From the NCBI GenBank assembly GCA_021816165.1, contig JAKAYZ010000129.1:1-6661 (forward strand): a DNA stretch of 6,661 nt, read 5' to 3'. The DNA is from Planctomycetota bacterium. GTDB taxonomy: Bacteria > Planctomycetota > Phycisphaerae > WQYP01. This document shows, one piece after another, positions 1 to 5,619 of this stretch. Position 1 is the stretch's first letter. Each line of letters begins with the position of its first letter. A program made the position numbers and the translations under genes. The notes beneath the pieces were generated by a model. The model did no database searches. It was not told the origin of the DNA and worked only from the letters and a program-made list of their open reading frames with translations.

Positions 1-191
1 CCCATGGTGTTACAGGAACTTTGGTGCTTGTGCAAAAGAATTCCCGCCGCGGGCCATTGCCAGTATCTTCATCGAAGGTTAAAACGGAACTCAAGAGTCC
101 ATCGTCCACGTTGGACGGCGGGGCGTGAAAAATCGCGGCCGACCGGTGGACGGGTGGAATTCATGTCGGAGCGCGGGTTGTGCCTCCGCAG

Positions 192-213
192 GCCGGGGAA
201 AGGACTCCCCGGC
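192..213 (+). terminator. Strong GC-rich hairpin upstream of dnaA (terminator-like)
   Basis: GCCGGGGA (192-199) pairs perfectly with TCCCCGGC (206-213) around a six-base loop, with a possible extra G-U pair at the base. The run after the stem (TGTCTTA) is only weakly T-rich, so intrinsic termination is plausible but not textbook. It could end transcription from a gene upstream of the window. If dnaA transcripts start upstream of it, it would instead be a leader structure. Confidence 0.35.
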
Positions 214-226
214 TGTCTTAGAACCA

Positions 227-256
227 TGACGGTTCGTTACGTAGTAAAGATAAAAT
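227..256 (+). promoter_or_regulatory. Possible dnaA promoter
   Basis: A -10-like TAAAAT (251-256) lies in a short AT-rich patch about 50 bases before the dnaA start. The only -35-like element is a weak TGACGG (227-232) at 18-base spacing. Transcription would begin near 263, giving a leader of about 46 bases. The weak -35 keeps this tentative. Confidence 0.25.
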
Positions 257-295
257 AGTTTCTCTCCCTCTGGAAATGGGGAAATGGTGCTCGGA

Positions 296-301
296 AAGGA
301 G
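296..301 (+). promoter_or_regulatory. Ribosome binding site fixing the dnaA start at 309
   Basis: AAGGAG sits seven bases before the ATG at 309. An in-frame ATG at 276 has no comparable site and would add an unrelated MGKWCSERSLL leader, so 309 is preferred. Confidence 0.8.
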
Positions 302-308
302 TCTGTTG

Positions 309-1754
309 ATGTCGACTGCTGCGCCAGTGATGAAGGAATTGGAACTTGAAACGACCGTTAGAATCAAACTTGAGGAAGAACTGGCCCGGTGCCTGGGCGA
401 GGCCCGCTGCCAGCAATGGTTTGCCGGAAAGTGCCGCTGGCACCTTAGCGGCCATCAGCTGACCGTGATGCCCACCAGCCTGTTTGCAGCGCAGTGGATT
501 CGCGGCAAATTGATGCAGGAATTGCGGCACAGCGCCATGGCAGTGCTGGGTGAGCAGGTGACGGTGGAGGTGGCAACTCCGGCCATCGGGCCACGATCCG
601 GGCCGGCTGCTGATGCCGTCGCCCCTCCGCCGCAGGCTCAACCACCCAGCTCCGCGCACCCACCAGTGGGCATCCGCGGGCTCAACCCCAAGTATCTGCT
701 GGAAGACTTTGTCGCCGGTCCGTCCAACCAGATGGCTTTCCGGGCGGCGGTTCAAGTGGCCGAGGCGACGGAGAGCGGCTTTAATCCGCTTTTTATTCAT
801 GGACGCTGTGGCTTGGGGAAAACCCATCTGTTGCAGGGAATTTGTCGGCGGTTCGGCCAGATGTTTCCTCAAAAGCGCTGGCTTTACCTTACCGGCGAAC
901 AGTTCACCAATGAATTTGTGGAGGCCATCCGCCAGAATAAAACCGCCCAATTTCGGCGGCGGTTGCGCCAAAGTGACCTGCTGGTGATTGATGATATTCA
1001 TTTTTTCACCCGCAAGCAGGCCACGCAGGAGGAATTTCTGCATACGTTTAATCAGGTGGATGGCGCGGGGCGGCGCATTGTGCTGGCGTCCGACTGCGCG
1101 CCCGGGCAGATTGCCTCGATCATGGATGCCCTGCAGAGCCGCTTCGTCAGCGGCATGGTGGCACGGATTGATCCGCCGGACCTGCCCACGCGCCTGGAAA
1201 TTCTCCGGCGCTGCGCCCTGCGGCTGCCCCAAACCGTCAATGACTCAATTCTGATGCATGTGGCGCAAAGCCCCGCTGCCAGCGTCCGCGAACTCGAAGG
1301 GCTTTTGCTGCAGGTGCTCACGGGAATGGCGCTGGCCGGGGAAGCCGGGGAGACGGTCAAAGGCACGGCTACCGTTATTGCCCAGCAGGTGCGCTGCCGC
1401 TCCGGAGCGGCCAAGGTTATATCCGCGGAGCGCATCATCGAAACCGTGGCAACCTATTTCGGATTAGCCGCCGCCGATATCCGCGGTGATCGGCGCAGCC
1501 AGTTGGTGGCCAGTGCCCGGGCTATTGCCATTTATCTCATGCGGCAACATTCCCACCTGAGCTTTCCGGAAATTGGACGGCTTTTAGGTGACCGTAACCA
1601 TTCCACAGCCGTCGCCGCCAACCAGCGGGTGGAAACCCGTTTGACCACCGGCTGGCTGCTGCGCTGGGTAACCGCAGACGGCCACCACCATGAAGCTATC
1701 AGTAACGCCATTGCCAACCTTACCTCCCGGTTGCACCAGGCACACGCCGCTTGA
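309..1754 (+). CDS. dnaA: Chromosomal replication initiator protein DnaA
   Basis: DnaA is the AAA+ ATPase that binds DnaA boxes, melts the replication origin and loads the helicase. The 481-residue product has the full domain order. Domain I is at about 20-88 (LGEARCQQWF) and is followed by a Pro/Ala-rich linker at 90-122. The AAA+ domain starts at LNPKYLLEDFVAGPSNQMA (125-143) and carries Walker A GRCGLGKT (165-172), Walker B LLVIDDI (224-230), sensor I LASD (259-262), the box VII arginine finger SRF (R278) and sensor II VRELEG (326-331). The DNA-binding domain IV runs from about 370. Its signature region reads IGRLLGDRNHSTAVAA, with Asn430, Ser432 and Ala434 where E. coli has Asp, Thr and Val (GGRDHTTV), so box recognition may differ. 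The length is normal. No dnaN, recF or clustered DnaA boxes adjoin it, so this window does not show the origin. The P-loop context resembles planctomycete DnaA proteins (inference). Confidence 0.96.
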   Translation: MSTAAPVMKELELETTVRIKLEEELARCLGEARCQQWFAGKCRWHLSGHQLTVMPTSLFAAQWIRGKLMQELRHSAMAVLGEQVTVEVATPAIGPRSGPAADAVAPPPQAQPPSSAHPPVGIRGLNPKYLLEDFVAGPSNQMAFRAAVQVAEATESGFNPLFIHGRCGLGKTHLLQGICRRFGQMFPQKRWLYLTGEQFTNEFVEAIRQNKTAQFRRRLRQSDLLVIDDIHFFTRKQATQEEFLHTFNQVDGAGRRIVLASDCAPGQIASIMDALQSRFVSGMVARIDPPDLPTRLEILRRCALRLPQTVNDSILMHVAQSPAASVRELEGLLLQVLTGMALAGEAGETVKGTATVIAQQVRCRSGAAKVISAERIIETVATYFGLAAADIRGDRRSQLVASARAIAIYLMRQHSHLSFPEIGRLLGDRNHSTAVAANQRVETRLTTGWLLRWVTADGHHHEAISNAIANLTSRLHQAHAA

Positions 1755-1794
1755 ATAGCTTGAAGATATTGAATACTATATTTAGCGTTGTTAG

Positions 1795-1800
1795 TATAAT
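1795..1800 (+). promoter_or_regulatory. Consensus -10 box in the dnaA-methyltransferase gap
   Basis: A perfect TATAAT lies in the AT-rich gap after dnaA, 74 bases before the GTG at 1874 that should start the methyltransferase gene. No good -35 exists at 16-18 bases; TTGAAT (1769-1774) is at 20 bases, which is too far for a standard site. The box could drive the downstream genes separately from dnaA. AT-rich DNA yields such matches by chance, so confidence is modest. Confidence 0.35.
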
Positions 1801-1873
1801 GTTTGGTCAATAGGCGGCATTTTAAGCAAATGATTAGGCTGTTAAACCCTAGTGCCACTTTTCTGAGGTTCCA

Positions 1874-1915
1874 GTGAAATTAAAGCAAATTTATCAACAG
1901 GACTGAATTGAAGGT
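1874..1915 (+). other. Severed 5' end of the methyltransferase gene with in-frame TGA
   Basis: GTG at 1874, preceded by GAGG (1865-1868) at five-base spacing, opens the frame VKLKQIYQQD, then TGA (1904-1906), then IEGL running directly into the open methyltransferase frame. Relatives of this enzyme typically read GDCIEGL or GDCI at this point (from memory of the family), so the TGA replaces an expected Cys codon (TGC or TGT), a one-base difference. An upstream TAG at 1850-1852 closes the frame, making 1874 the only plausible original start. Explanations are a nonsense mutation, a sequencing error or, less likely, selenocysteine. A near-match to a DnaA box (TTATCAACA, 1891-1899) lies inside this segment. 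Confidence 0.65.
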
Positions 1916-2839
1916 TTGGCGGCTGTTCCCGCAGGCAGCATTGACCTGGTTTTTGCCGATCCACATTTTAACATCGGCTACCAGTACGATGTTTACGAAG
2001 ACAAGCGCGCCGCGGAGGATTATTTGGATTGGACTCGCAAGTGGGGTGCGGGCGTGGTGCGGGCGCTCAAGGCGGACGGCACTTTTTGGCTGGCCATTGG
2101 CGACGACTTTGCTGCGGAATTGAAAATAATTTTTCAACGTGACCTGGGCCTGAAGTGCCGCAGTTGGGTGCTGTGGTATTACACCTTTGGCGTGCAGTGC
2201 AAAACCAAATTCGCCCGCAGCCATACCCATCTGTTTCATTTCGTAAAAGATCCCAAGCGTTTCACCTTTAATATCCCCGCCATCCGGGTACCATCGGCTA
2301 GAACCCTGGTTTACGGCGACAGCCGGGGCAATCCGGACGGCCGCCTGCCCGATGATACATGGATTTTACGCCCGCAGGATATCCCGGACTGTTTCCAGCC
2401 CAGCGAAGATATTTGGTATTTCCCACGCGTGTGCGGAACATTTAAGGAGCGTGCCGGCTGGCACGGCTGCCAGATGCCGGAACAGTTGCTGGGCCGCATT
2501 ATCAGGGCCTCCTCCAATGAAGGCGAAACAGTGCTGGACCCGTTTGGCGGCAGCGGATCCACGCTGGCGGTGGCCAAAAAACTTGGTCGGCAATTTATCG
2601 GCTTTGAATTATCCCCGGAGTATGCCAAGGGAATTCAGTCGCGATTGGATCAAACCAGCGTCGGCGAGCCACTGCTGGGATCCGATGTTCCCGCCACCTC
2701 CGCCCCCTCCACCGCCAATGGAACCAGGCGTATCAATGGCCAACGGGTCAAGGCGGGACATCCGGGTGCGCCACGGCGCGGCCGCCGCGACAAGGCTAAA
2801 CCCGGCCCTGATTTGTTGAATGGCCTGCTTAGCGTTTAG
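1916..2839 (+). CDS. DNA adenine/cytosine-N4 methyltransferase, beta-class, probably 5'-truncated
   Basis: This family transfers a methyl group from S-adenosylmethionine to an exocyclic amino group of adenine or cytosine at a specific DNA site. In the 307 residues read from TTG 1916, the catalytic motif IV comes first (DPHF, 15-18). The central part, with [12 protein letters not shown] (101-112), [10 protein letters not shown] (146-155) and [24 protein letters not shown] (167-190), probably includes the target-recognition region. Cofactor motif I is near the C-terminus (DPFGGSGST, 208-216). Motif IV before motif I is the beta-class order. No restriction enzyme gene is adjacent, so it looks like an orphan methyltransferase. 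TTG 1916 has no well-placed ribosome binding site, and homologous sequence continues upstream through the TGA at 1904, so the true gene probably began at 1874. Motif IV normally reads DPPF or DPPY; His at 17 is unusual. The Pro/Arg/Lys-rich tail (about 255-307) lies beyond the catalytic fold. Otherwise the frame is intact, implying recent damage, an error or recoding. Confidence 0.85.
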   Translation: MAAVPAGSIDLVFADPHFNIGYQYDVYEDKRAAEDYLDWTRKWGAGVVRALKADGTFWLAIGDDFAAELKIIFQRDLGLKCRSWVLWYYTFGVQCKTKFARSHTHLFHFVKDPKRFTFNIPAIRVPSARTLVYGDSRGNPDGRLPDDTWILRPQDIPDCFQPSEDIWYFPRVCGTFKERAGWHGCQMPEQLLGRIIRASSNEGETVLDPFGGSGSTLAVAKKLGRQFIGFELSPEYAKGIQSRLDQTSVGEPLLGSDVPATSAPSTANGTRRINGQRVKAGHPGAPRRGRRDKAKPGPDLLNGLLSV

Positions 2840-2875
2840 GCCCGAATACGCAGGCAAGGCGGACAGGAACGACGT

Positions 2876-2880
2876 GGAGG
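2876..2880 (+). promoter_or_regulatory. Ribosome binding site fixing the yjbQ start at GTG 2886
   Basis: GGAGG lies five bases before GTG 2886. An in-frame ATG at 2820 would overlap the methyltransferase gene by 20 bases and add 22 residues without homology to the family. GTG 2886 gives the usual family length of about 139 residues. Confidence 0.75.
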
Positions 2881-2885
2881 CCGTG

Positions 2886-3305
2886 GTGAAAACCTTTCGC
2901 AAAGAACTGTGGTTTAACATTCCGAAGCGGCGGGCGTTTATCAATATCACCGCGCAGGTGGAAGCGGCGCTGGCTGAAAGCGGCATAACCGAGGGCTTGG
3001 TGCTGGTGAACGCCATGCACATCAGCGCCAGTGTGTTTATCAACGATGATGAAGCAGGATTGCTGCAGGATTGGGAACGCTGGCTTGAGGAATTAGCCCC
3101 GGAGCAGCCTTATTCACGCTATCGCCACAATGATACCGGTGAAGACAATGCTGACGCCCACCTCAAACGCACCATCATGGGGCGCGAGGTGGTGGTGGCC
3201 ATTACCGCCGGGAAGCTGGATTTTGGACCTTGGGAGCGGATTTTTTATGGTGAATTTGATGGCCGACGCCGCAAACGGGTGTTGGTTAAAATTATTGGTG
3301 CCTGA
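2886..3305 (+). CDS. yjbQ: YjbQ/UPF0047 family protein (secondary thiamine-phosphate synthase-like)
   Basis: The 139-residue product matches the YjbQ (UPF0047) family along its whole length: [20 protein letters not shown] (34-53) with conserved His45, then [19 protein letters not shown] (81-99) including His92, then a closing [18 protein letters not shown] segment (109-126) with Trp116 and Glu123. Family members are small cytosolic single-domain proteins that form trimers. E. coli YjbQ has been credited with a weak thiamine-phosphate synthase activity, but the physiological role is unsettled. The gene lies 46 bases after the methyltransferase stop on the same strand, so the two could be co-transcribed, although nothing links their functions. 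I see no clear terminator after it. Confidence 0.9.
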   Translation: MKTFRKELWFNIPKRRAFINITAQVEAALAESGITEGLVLVNAMHISASVFINDDEAGLLQDWERWLEELAPEQPYSRYRHNDTGEDNADAHLKRTIMGREVVVAITAGKLDFGPWERIFYGEFDGRRRKRVLVKIIGA

Positions 3306-3601
3306 TCAATTCCGGCAACAAGGGCCGCGCAAAATCCTGCTGCCCCGCTTTCGCTGTGGGCCGGGGGATACCGCCAGAGCCAGACAGCAGGTGGCAGCAA
3401 AATACATTGACGGGTGTTGTTGCCCGCGGTAACGTGATACGGTGTTCCGGGACACTGGAAATTGGCCCCTGGTGCGCCGTTCCAGCTGCCATTGCGGGCT
3501 GACGGGAGGCCAGAAGGCTTAATGCCGGAAAACATCGTTGGCAGCCGCGTTTTGACCGCCGGCGGTCCGCCTGAACACCCTTGCACGAACAGGAGAATCA
3601 G
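3306..3601. other. ~300-base gap between yjbQ and the small-protein gene
   Basis: No convincing gene is seen on either strand. Longer open frames here have no ribosome binding site, no recognisable residues and overlap yjbQ in another frame. The stretch holds a weak promoter-like pair (TTGACG 3407-3412 and TAACGT 3430-3435, 17-base spacing), a short hairpin GTGT/ACAC (3442-3455) and a perfect 14-bp palindrome (3554-3567). It probably contains the promoter and leader of the small gene at 3602. Confidence 0.5.
3554..3567. promoter_or_regulatory. Perfect 14-bp palindrome upstream of the small-protein gene
   Basis: GACCGCCGGCGGTC is fully self-complementary and ends 23 bases before the AGGAG ribosome binding site of the gene at 3602. 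It could be a binding site for a dimeric regulator or a short hairpin in the leader. No loop-plus-T-tract is present, so it is not a terminator. Confidence 0.35.
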
Positions 3602-3781
3602 ATGAAAAATGTGGATATCAAGGTTGAAGGCAATATCCTTACCATCAAGGTGGATTTGAGCAAGGAATTTGGACCTTCTGCTTCCGGCAAAACCATCATT
3701 ATCGCTTCGACGGAAGGCAATGTATCGGTGCCCGACCGGGACGAGAAAATCGGGCTGAACGTGTATCGCAAAAAGCCTTAA
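3602..3781 (+). CDS. Conserved-looking small protein, function unknown (59 aa)
   Basis: ATG 3602 follows AGGAG (3591-3595) at six-base spacing. The in-frame ATG at 3581 has no such site, so the shorter form is chosen. The 59-residue product starts MKNVDIKVEGNILTIKVDLS. Alternating hydrophobic residues in VDIKVEG, ILTIKVDL and KTIIIAST suggest a small beta-sheet fold. It continues KEFGPSASGKTIIIASTEGN (21-40) and ends IGLNVYRKKP. SGKT is not a P-loop, since the preceding GxxxxGK pattern is incomplete. There is no signal peptide or membrane segment, so it is probably cytosolic. I believe similar 55-65-residue hypothetical proteins occur in environmental bacteria, but I cannot name a family or function. 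Good coding bias, a strong ribosome binding site and a plausible fold support a real gene. Confidence 0.8.
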   Translation: MKNVDIKVEGNILTIKVDLSKEFGPSASGKTIIIASTEGNVSVPDRDEKIGLNVYRKKP

Positions 3782-3858
3782 GACCGGGCCGGCACTGCAT
3801 GTGCTTTGGCCACGGTGCCTCCTTTGCGCATGCGGCTGAATCCCGTTGGCAGGGGTGG
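3782..3858. terminator. Convergent gap, possible weak bidirectional terminator
   Basis: This 77-base gap separates the converging small-protein and paiB genes. A bulged hairpin can form from GGCC (3787-3790)/GGCC (3808-3811) with inner GCAC (3792-3795)/GTGC (3801-3804), and the first arm can alternatively pair GGCAC (3791-3795) with GTGCC (3815-3819). No T-tract follows on either strand, so termination here may be Rho-dependent or inefficient. Confidence 0.25.
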
Positions 3859-4485
3859 TTATGGCCCTTCCCGCTCTGGAAGTTGCATCAGTTTGGACAA
3901 GGCTACCTCTGTGGCATTGCCGGAGCGGGCTAATTCCACAGCCACCCGGCGTTGATCCTCCAGAGATCGATTCTGGCCAAGTTTGAACTTGCCTTGCGTA
4001 TGCGTGATCTGAATTTCAAAGCCGACGATCATCGCCAATAAGTTGCGGCGATTTTCGTCGGTCATGGTTGGTGTCCATGGATTGGGCCGCATTGATTCAA
4101 ACTTATCGGTCAGGCACCGTAGTTGTTCCATCAGTTCCGTGTCGCTGGTAATAAGTCGCGGCTTGCCATGCAGATGGGCTACGGCATAATTCCAGGTGGG
4201 CACCCCCGGTGCGGCATACCATGCTGGTGAAATGTAGGCGTGCGGGCCGGAAAATACCACCAGCACATTCCGGCCGGACGAAAGGTGCTTCCACTGCGGA
4301 TTAGCCCTGGCTACGTGGCCCCAAAGTTTAAGGCCTCCGTTGGCTGATTCTTCCAGCAGAAACGGGAGGTGGCTGACGGTGGGTACCCCATCGACAACGG
4401 TCACGAGCATACCAAAAGGGTTGGCCTGAACCAACGACACTATGCGTCGCAGATCACTTTCGTTGAACGACGGCGGAATGTACAT
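3859..4485 (-). CDS. paiB: PaiB-family FMN-binding protein
   Basis: The 208-residue product matches the PaiB (FMN-binding, split-barrel) family in length and sequence. It begins MYIPPSFNESD and contains VSHLPFLLEE (37-46), GHVARANPQWK (56-66), VVFSGPHAYISPAWYA (76-91), VPTWNYAVAHLHGKPRLI (95-112) and a C-terminal GFEIQITHTQGKFKLGQNRS (155-174). B. subtilis PaiB is described as a negative regulator of protease synthesis and sporulation. In a non-sporulating planctomycete the role is more likely flavin-linked redox chemistry or transcriptional control (inference). The start is the ATG at 4485 because MYIPxxF is the family N-terminus; upstream in-frame codons would run into the sigma gene and lie outside the likely transcript. 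It is 70 bases downstream of the sigma gene but has its own promoter (4493-4521), predicting a leaderless message. No paiA neighbour is present. Confidence 0.92.
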   Translation of the reverse strand: MYIPPSFNESDLRRIVSLVQANPFGMLVTVVDGVPTVSHLPFLLEESANGGLKLWGHVARANPQWKHLSSGRNVLVVFSGPHAYISPAWYAAPGVPTWNYAVAHLHGKPRLITSDTELMEQLRCLTDKFESMRPNPWTPTMTDENRRNLLAMIVGFEIQITHTQGKFKLGQNRSLEDQRRVAVELARSGNATEVALSKLMQLPEREGP

Positions 4486-4492
4486 GGAACCT

Positions 4493-4521
4493 AGTATATA
4501 ACCAGCAATTGGTGTTGCCAA
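4493..4521 (-). promoter_or_regulatory. Near-consensus sigma-70 promoter for paiB, predicting leaderless mRNA
   Basis: On the - strand, TTGGCA (4516-4521) and TATACT (4493-4498) are separated by exactly 17 bases. Transcription should begin about seven bases after the -10, at 4485-4486, which is the A of the paiB ATG or the base before it. The only ribosome-binding-like triplet (AGG) overlaps the end of the -10 region and would not be in the transcript. Confidence 0.65.
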
Positions 4522-4555
4522 AGCCGCGCCGGTGCCTGGGTGGCCGCTGTTGCCA

Positions 4556-5413
4556 TCAGGCGGAAATCGCTTCCAGGCCAGCCTCATCCAATCGATCGGC
4601 ACGACTGGCATGGGTTGAGTGCAGTAAAGATTGCAGCTTGCGCAGTGCTCCCACTTCTATTTGCCGCACACGCTGCCGGGTAAGGCCCAAAATCATGGCA
4701 ATTTCCTGCACTGGCAGCGGGTTGGCATCGCCGAAGCCATGGCGAAGGCGTAACACCGTGGCCTCGCGCTGATCCAGTCGATCCAGCAGAATTCGCAGTT
4801 TAGCTGCAGTTTCCCGGCTTTCCAACTCGTGGTCGGGGCGCGGAGCTTGGCGGTCTGGTATGGTTTCTCCCATGGTTCCCCCGCTCTGGGTATCCAGGAT
4901 GGTGACCCGAAATACCCGCGAGGCGTGCTGCACCGCGGCAAGGTGGCCGGCCCCGGATTGTTCCTGCAGATCCGTGTCAGATGGAGCATAACCGCAGGTG
5001 TCCCTAAACCTCCGTGTTTGCTGGTTCAACCTGGCAATGCGGCGAATCATGTAGTGCGGCAGGCACATGGGGTGGGCGGTAGCGGCGATGAACTGCTGCA
5101 GGCTGTGGAGAATCCACCACTTGGCGTAGCTGGCAAATCGCGTACAGCGATCAGGTTGATATAAATCCGCTGCATGAACCAAGCCCAGATTACCCTCGGC
5201 AATGAGATCCTGCAGGCAGATGCCGGTACGTACGAATCGACGGGCAATCGCCACCACCAATCGCAAATTGGCTTCCACCAACTTATCGCGTGCTAAAAAA
5301 TCCCCATTTTGCACCCGTTCGGCAAGGACCAGTTCCTGGTCGGCCGTAAGCAGCGGAATCTTTCGCAATATGGCAAAATACTGTCTTAAATCAGTTTCTC
5401 TTGCCTCTAACAT
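4556..5413 (-). CDS. RNA polymerase sigma-70 family factor (SigA/RpoS-like, group 2 type)
   Basis: The 285-residue product directs RNA polymerase to promoters. It has region 1.2 (TDLRQYFAILRKIPLLTADQE, about 7-27), region 2 (LVEANLRLVVAIARRF, 45-60; LQDLIAEGNLGLVHAADLY, 67-85; RFASYAKWWILHSLQQFI, 92-109), region 3 (about 122-170) and region 4 with a helix-turn-helix (VQEIAMILGLTRQRVRQIEVGALRKL, 235-260). It lacks region 1.1 and the long insert of primary sigma factors, fitting group 2. Promoter-contacting residues deviate: after WW the E. coli sequence IRQAITR is ILHSLQQ, so Q437 is replaced by His103 and T440 by Gln106; in region 4.2 the E585 equivalent is Gln247. These suggest altered promoter preference. 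ATG 5413 follows AGGGAG at seven-base spacing. A candidate promoter with a palindrome lies upstream at 5539-5586. It may be a stress or alternative sigma factor, but its regulon cannot be read from the window. Confidence 0.93.
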   Translation of the reverse strand: MLEARETDLRQYFAILRKIPLLTADQELVLAERVQNGDFLARDKLVEANLRLVVAIARRFVRTGICLQDLIAEGNLGLVHAADLYQPDRCTRFASYAKWWILHSLQQFIAATAHPMCLPHYMIRRIARLNQQTRRFRDTCGYAPSDTDLQEQSGAGHLAAVQHASRVFRVTILDTQSGGTMGETIPDRQAPRPDHELESRETAAKLRILLDRLDQREATVLRLRHGFGDANPLPVQEIAMILGLTRQRVRQIEVGALRKLQSLLHSTHASRADRLDEAGLEAISA

Positions 5414-5538
5414 GGGTATACTCCCTGCATCCGTTTTGGACTTCCCTTTGCGGCAAAACGGTTTCTACACCGCCTCACCTTCAAGTTTTTACCGAATCTC
5501 TCAGAGATGTCAGTACCTGTATCGGTCAGGCCATAATA

Positions 5539-5567
5539 ATAGTAGGAGTCAAAGTTGGAAAAGTGAA
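5539..5567 (-). promoter_or_regulatory. Candidate promoter of the sigma factor gene
   Basis: On the - strand TTCACT (5562-5567) and TACTAT (5539-5544) are 17 bases apart in the AT-rich part of the gap upstream of the sigma gene. Transcription would begin near 5532, giving a leader of roughly 118 bases. A 14-bp palindrome sits just upstream of the -35, and a copy of its half-site lies inside the spacer, suggesting regulation. Confidence 0.45.
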
Positions 5568-5572
5568 GGGGT

Positions 5573-5586
5573 AAAGTTGCAACTTT
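5573..5586. promoter_or_regulatory. Perfect 14-bp palindrome next to the sigma gene promoter
   Basis: AAAGTTGCAACTTT is fully self-complementary and lies five bases upstream of the candidate -35. A further half-site AAAGTTG occurs at 5551-5557, 22 bases (about two helical turns) from the same half-site at 5573, on the same DNA face and inside the promoter spacer. This arrangement suits a dimeric regulator; alternatively the A/T-rich arms could act as an UP element. Confidence 0.4.
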
Positions 5587-5619
5587 TTTCGGACCAACAG
5601 CCGCCGGCCCTCAATAGCC

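Larger units (their letters stand above)
1..275. other. Region upstream of dnaA with no assignable gene
   Basis: I cannot assign a gene here. One + strand frame is open from the window edge to a TGA at 126-128 (residues like GVTGTLVLVQKNS, then a Ser/Lys/Pro-rich tail) and could be the C-terminus of an upstream gene, but 42 open codons can occur by chance and I do not recognise the protein. Another + frame is open from 4 to 258, but it has no ribosome binding site and its Arg/Cys/Trp-rich composition looks non-coding. A small hairpin (stem CGTCCA/TGGACG, 103-117) and a strong hairpin (192-213) lie here. No tRNA, tmRNA or SRP-like core was recognised. The last part probably holds the dnaA promoter and leader. 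Confidence 0.5.

Noticed and set aside
4..258. 84-codon open frame at the window start
   Set aside because: No ribosome binding site, Arg/Cys/Trp-rich composition, overlaps hairpins, and no recognisable family.
237..1232. Long 331-codon open frame on the - strand opposite dnaA
   Set aside because: It is antisense to a clearly recognised dnaA, has no known motif, and His/Gln/Arg-rich composition typical of a shadow frame in GC-rich DNA.
2352..2819. 155-codon + strand frame with a poly-Pro run inside the methyltransferase gene
   Set aside because: The Pro run is the out-of-frame reading of a CCN-rich segment in the methyltransferase tail; the methyltransferase frame carries all family motifs.
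1904..2839. Restriction-modification system
   Set aside because: Only a methyltransferase is present; no endonuclease or specificity gene lies on either side in the window.
2820..2885. Extended yjbQ start at ATG 2820
   Set aside because: Overlaps the methyltransferase, adds 22 residues absent from the family, and has no ribosome binding site, unlike GTG 2886.
3245..3586. 113-codon - strand frame across the yjbQ-small gene gap
   Set aside because: Overlaps the end of yjbQ, lacks a ribosome binding site, and shows no recognisable domain.
4486..4611. Extended paiB start overlapping the sigma gene
   Set aside because: The extra 42 residues lack family similarity and lie across the paiB promoter; MYIPxxF marks the true N-terminus.
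5104..5112. DnaA-box-like TGTGGAGAA within the sigma gene
   Set aside because: Single one-mismatch copy in coding DNA with no cluster, consistent with chance.
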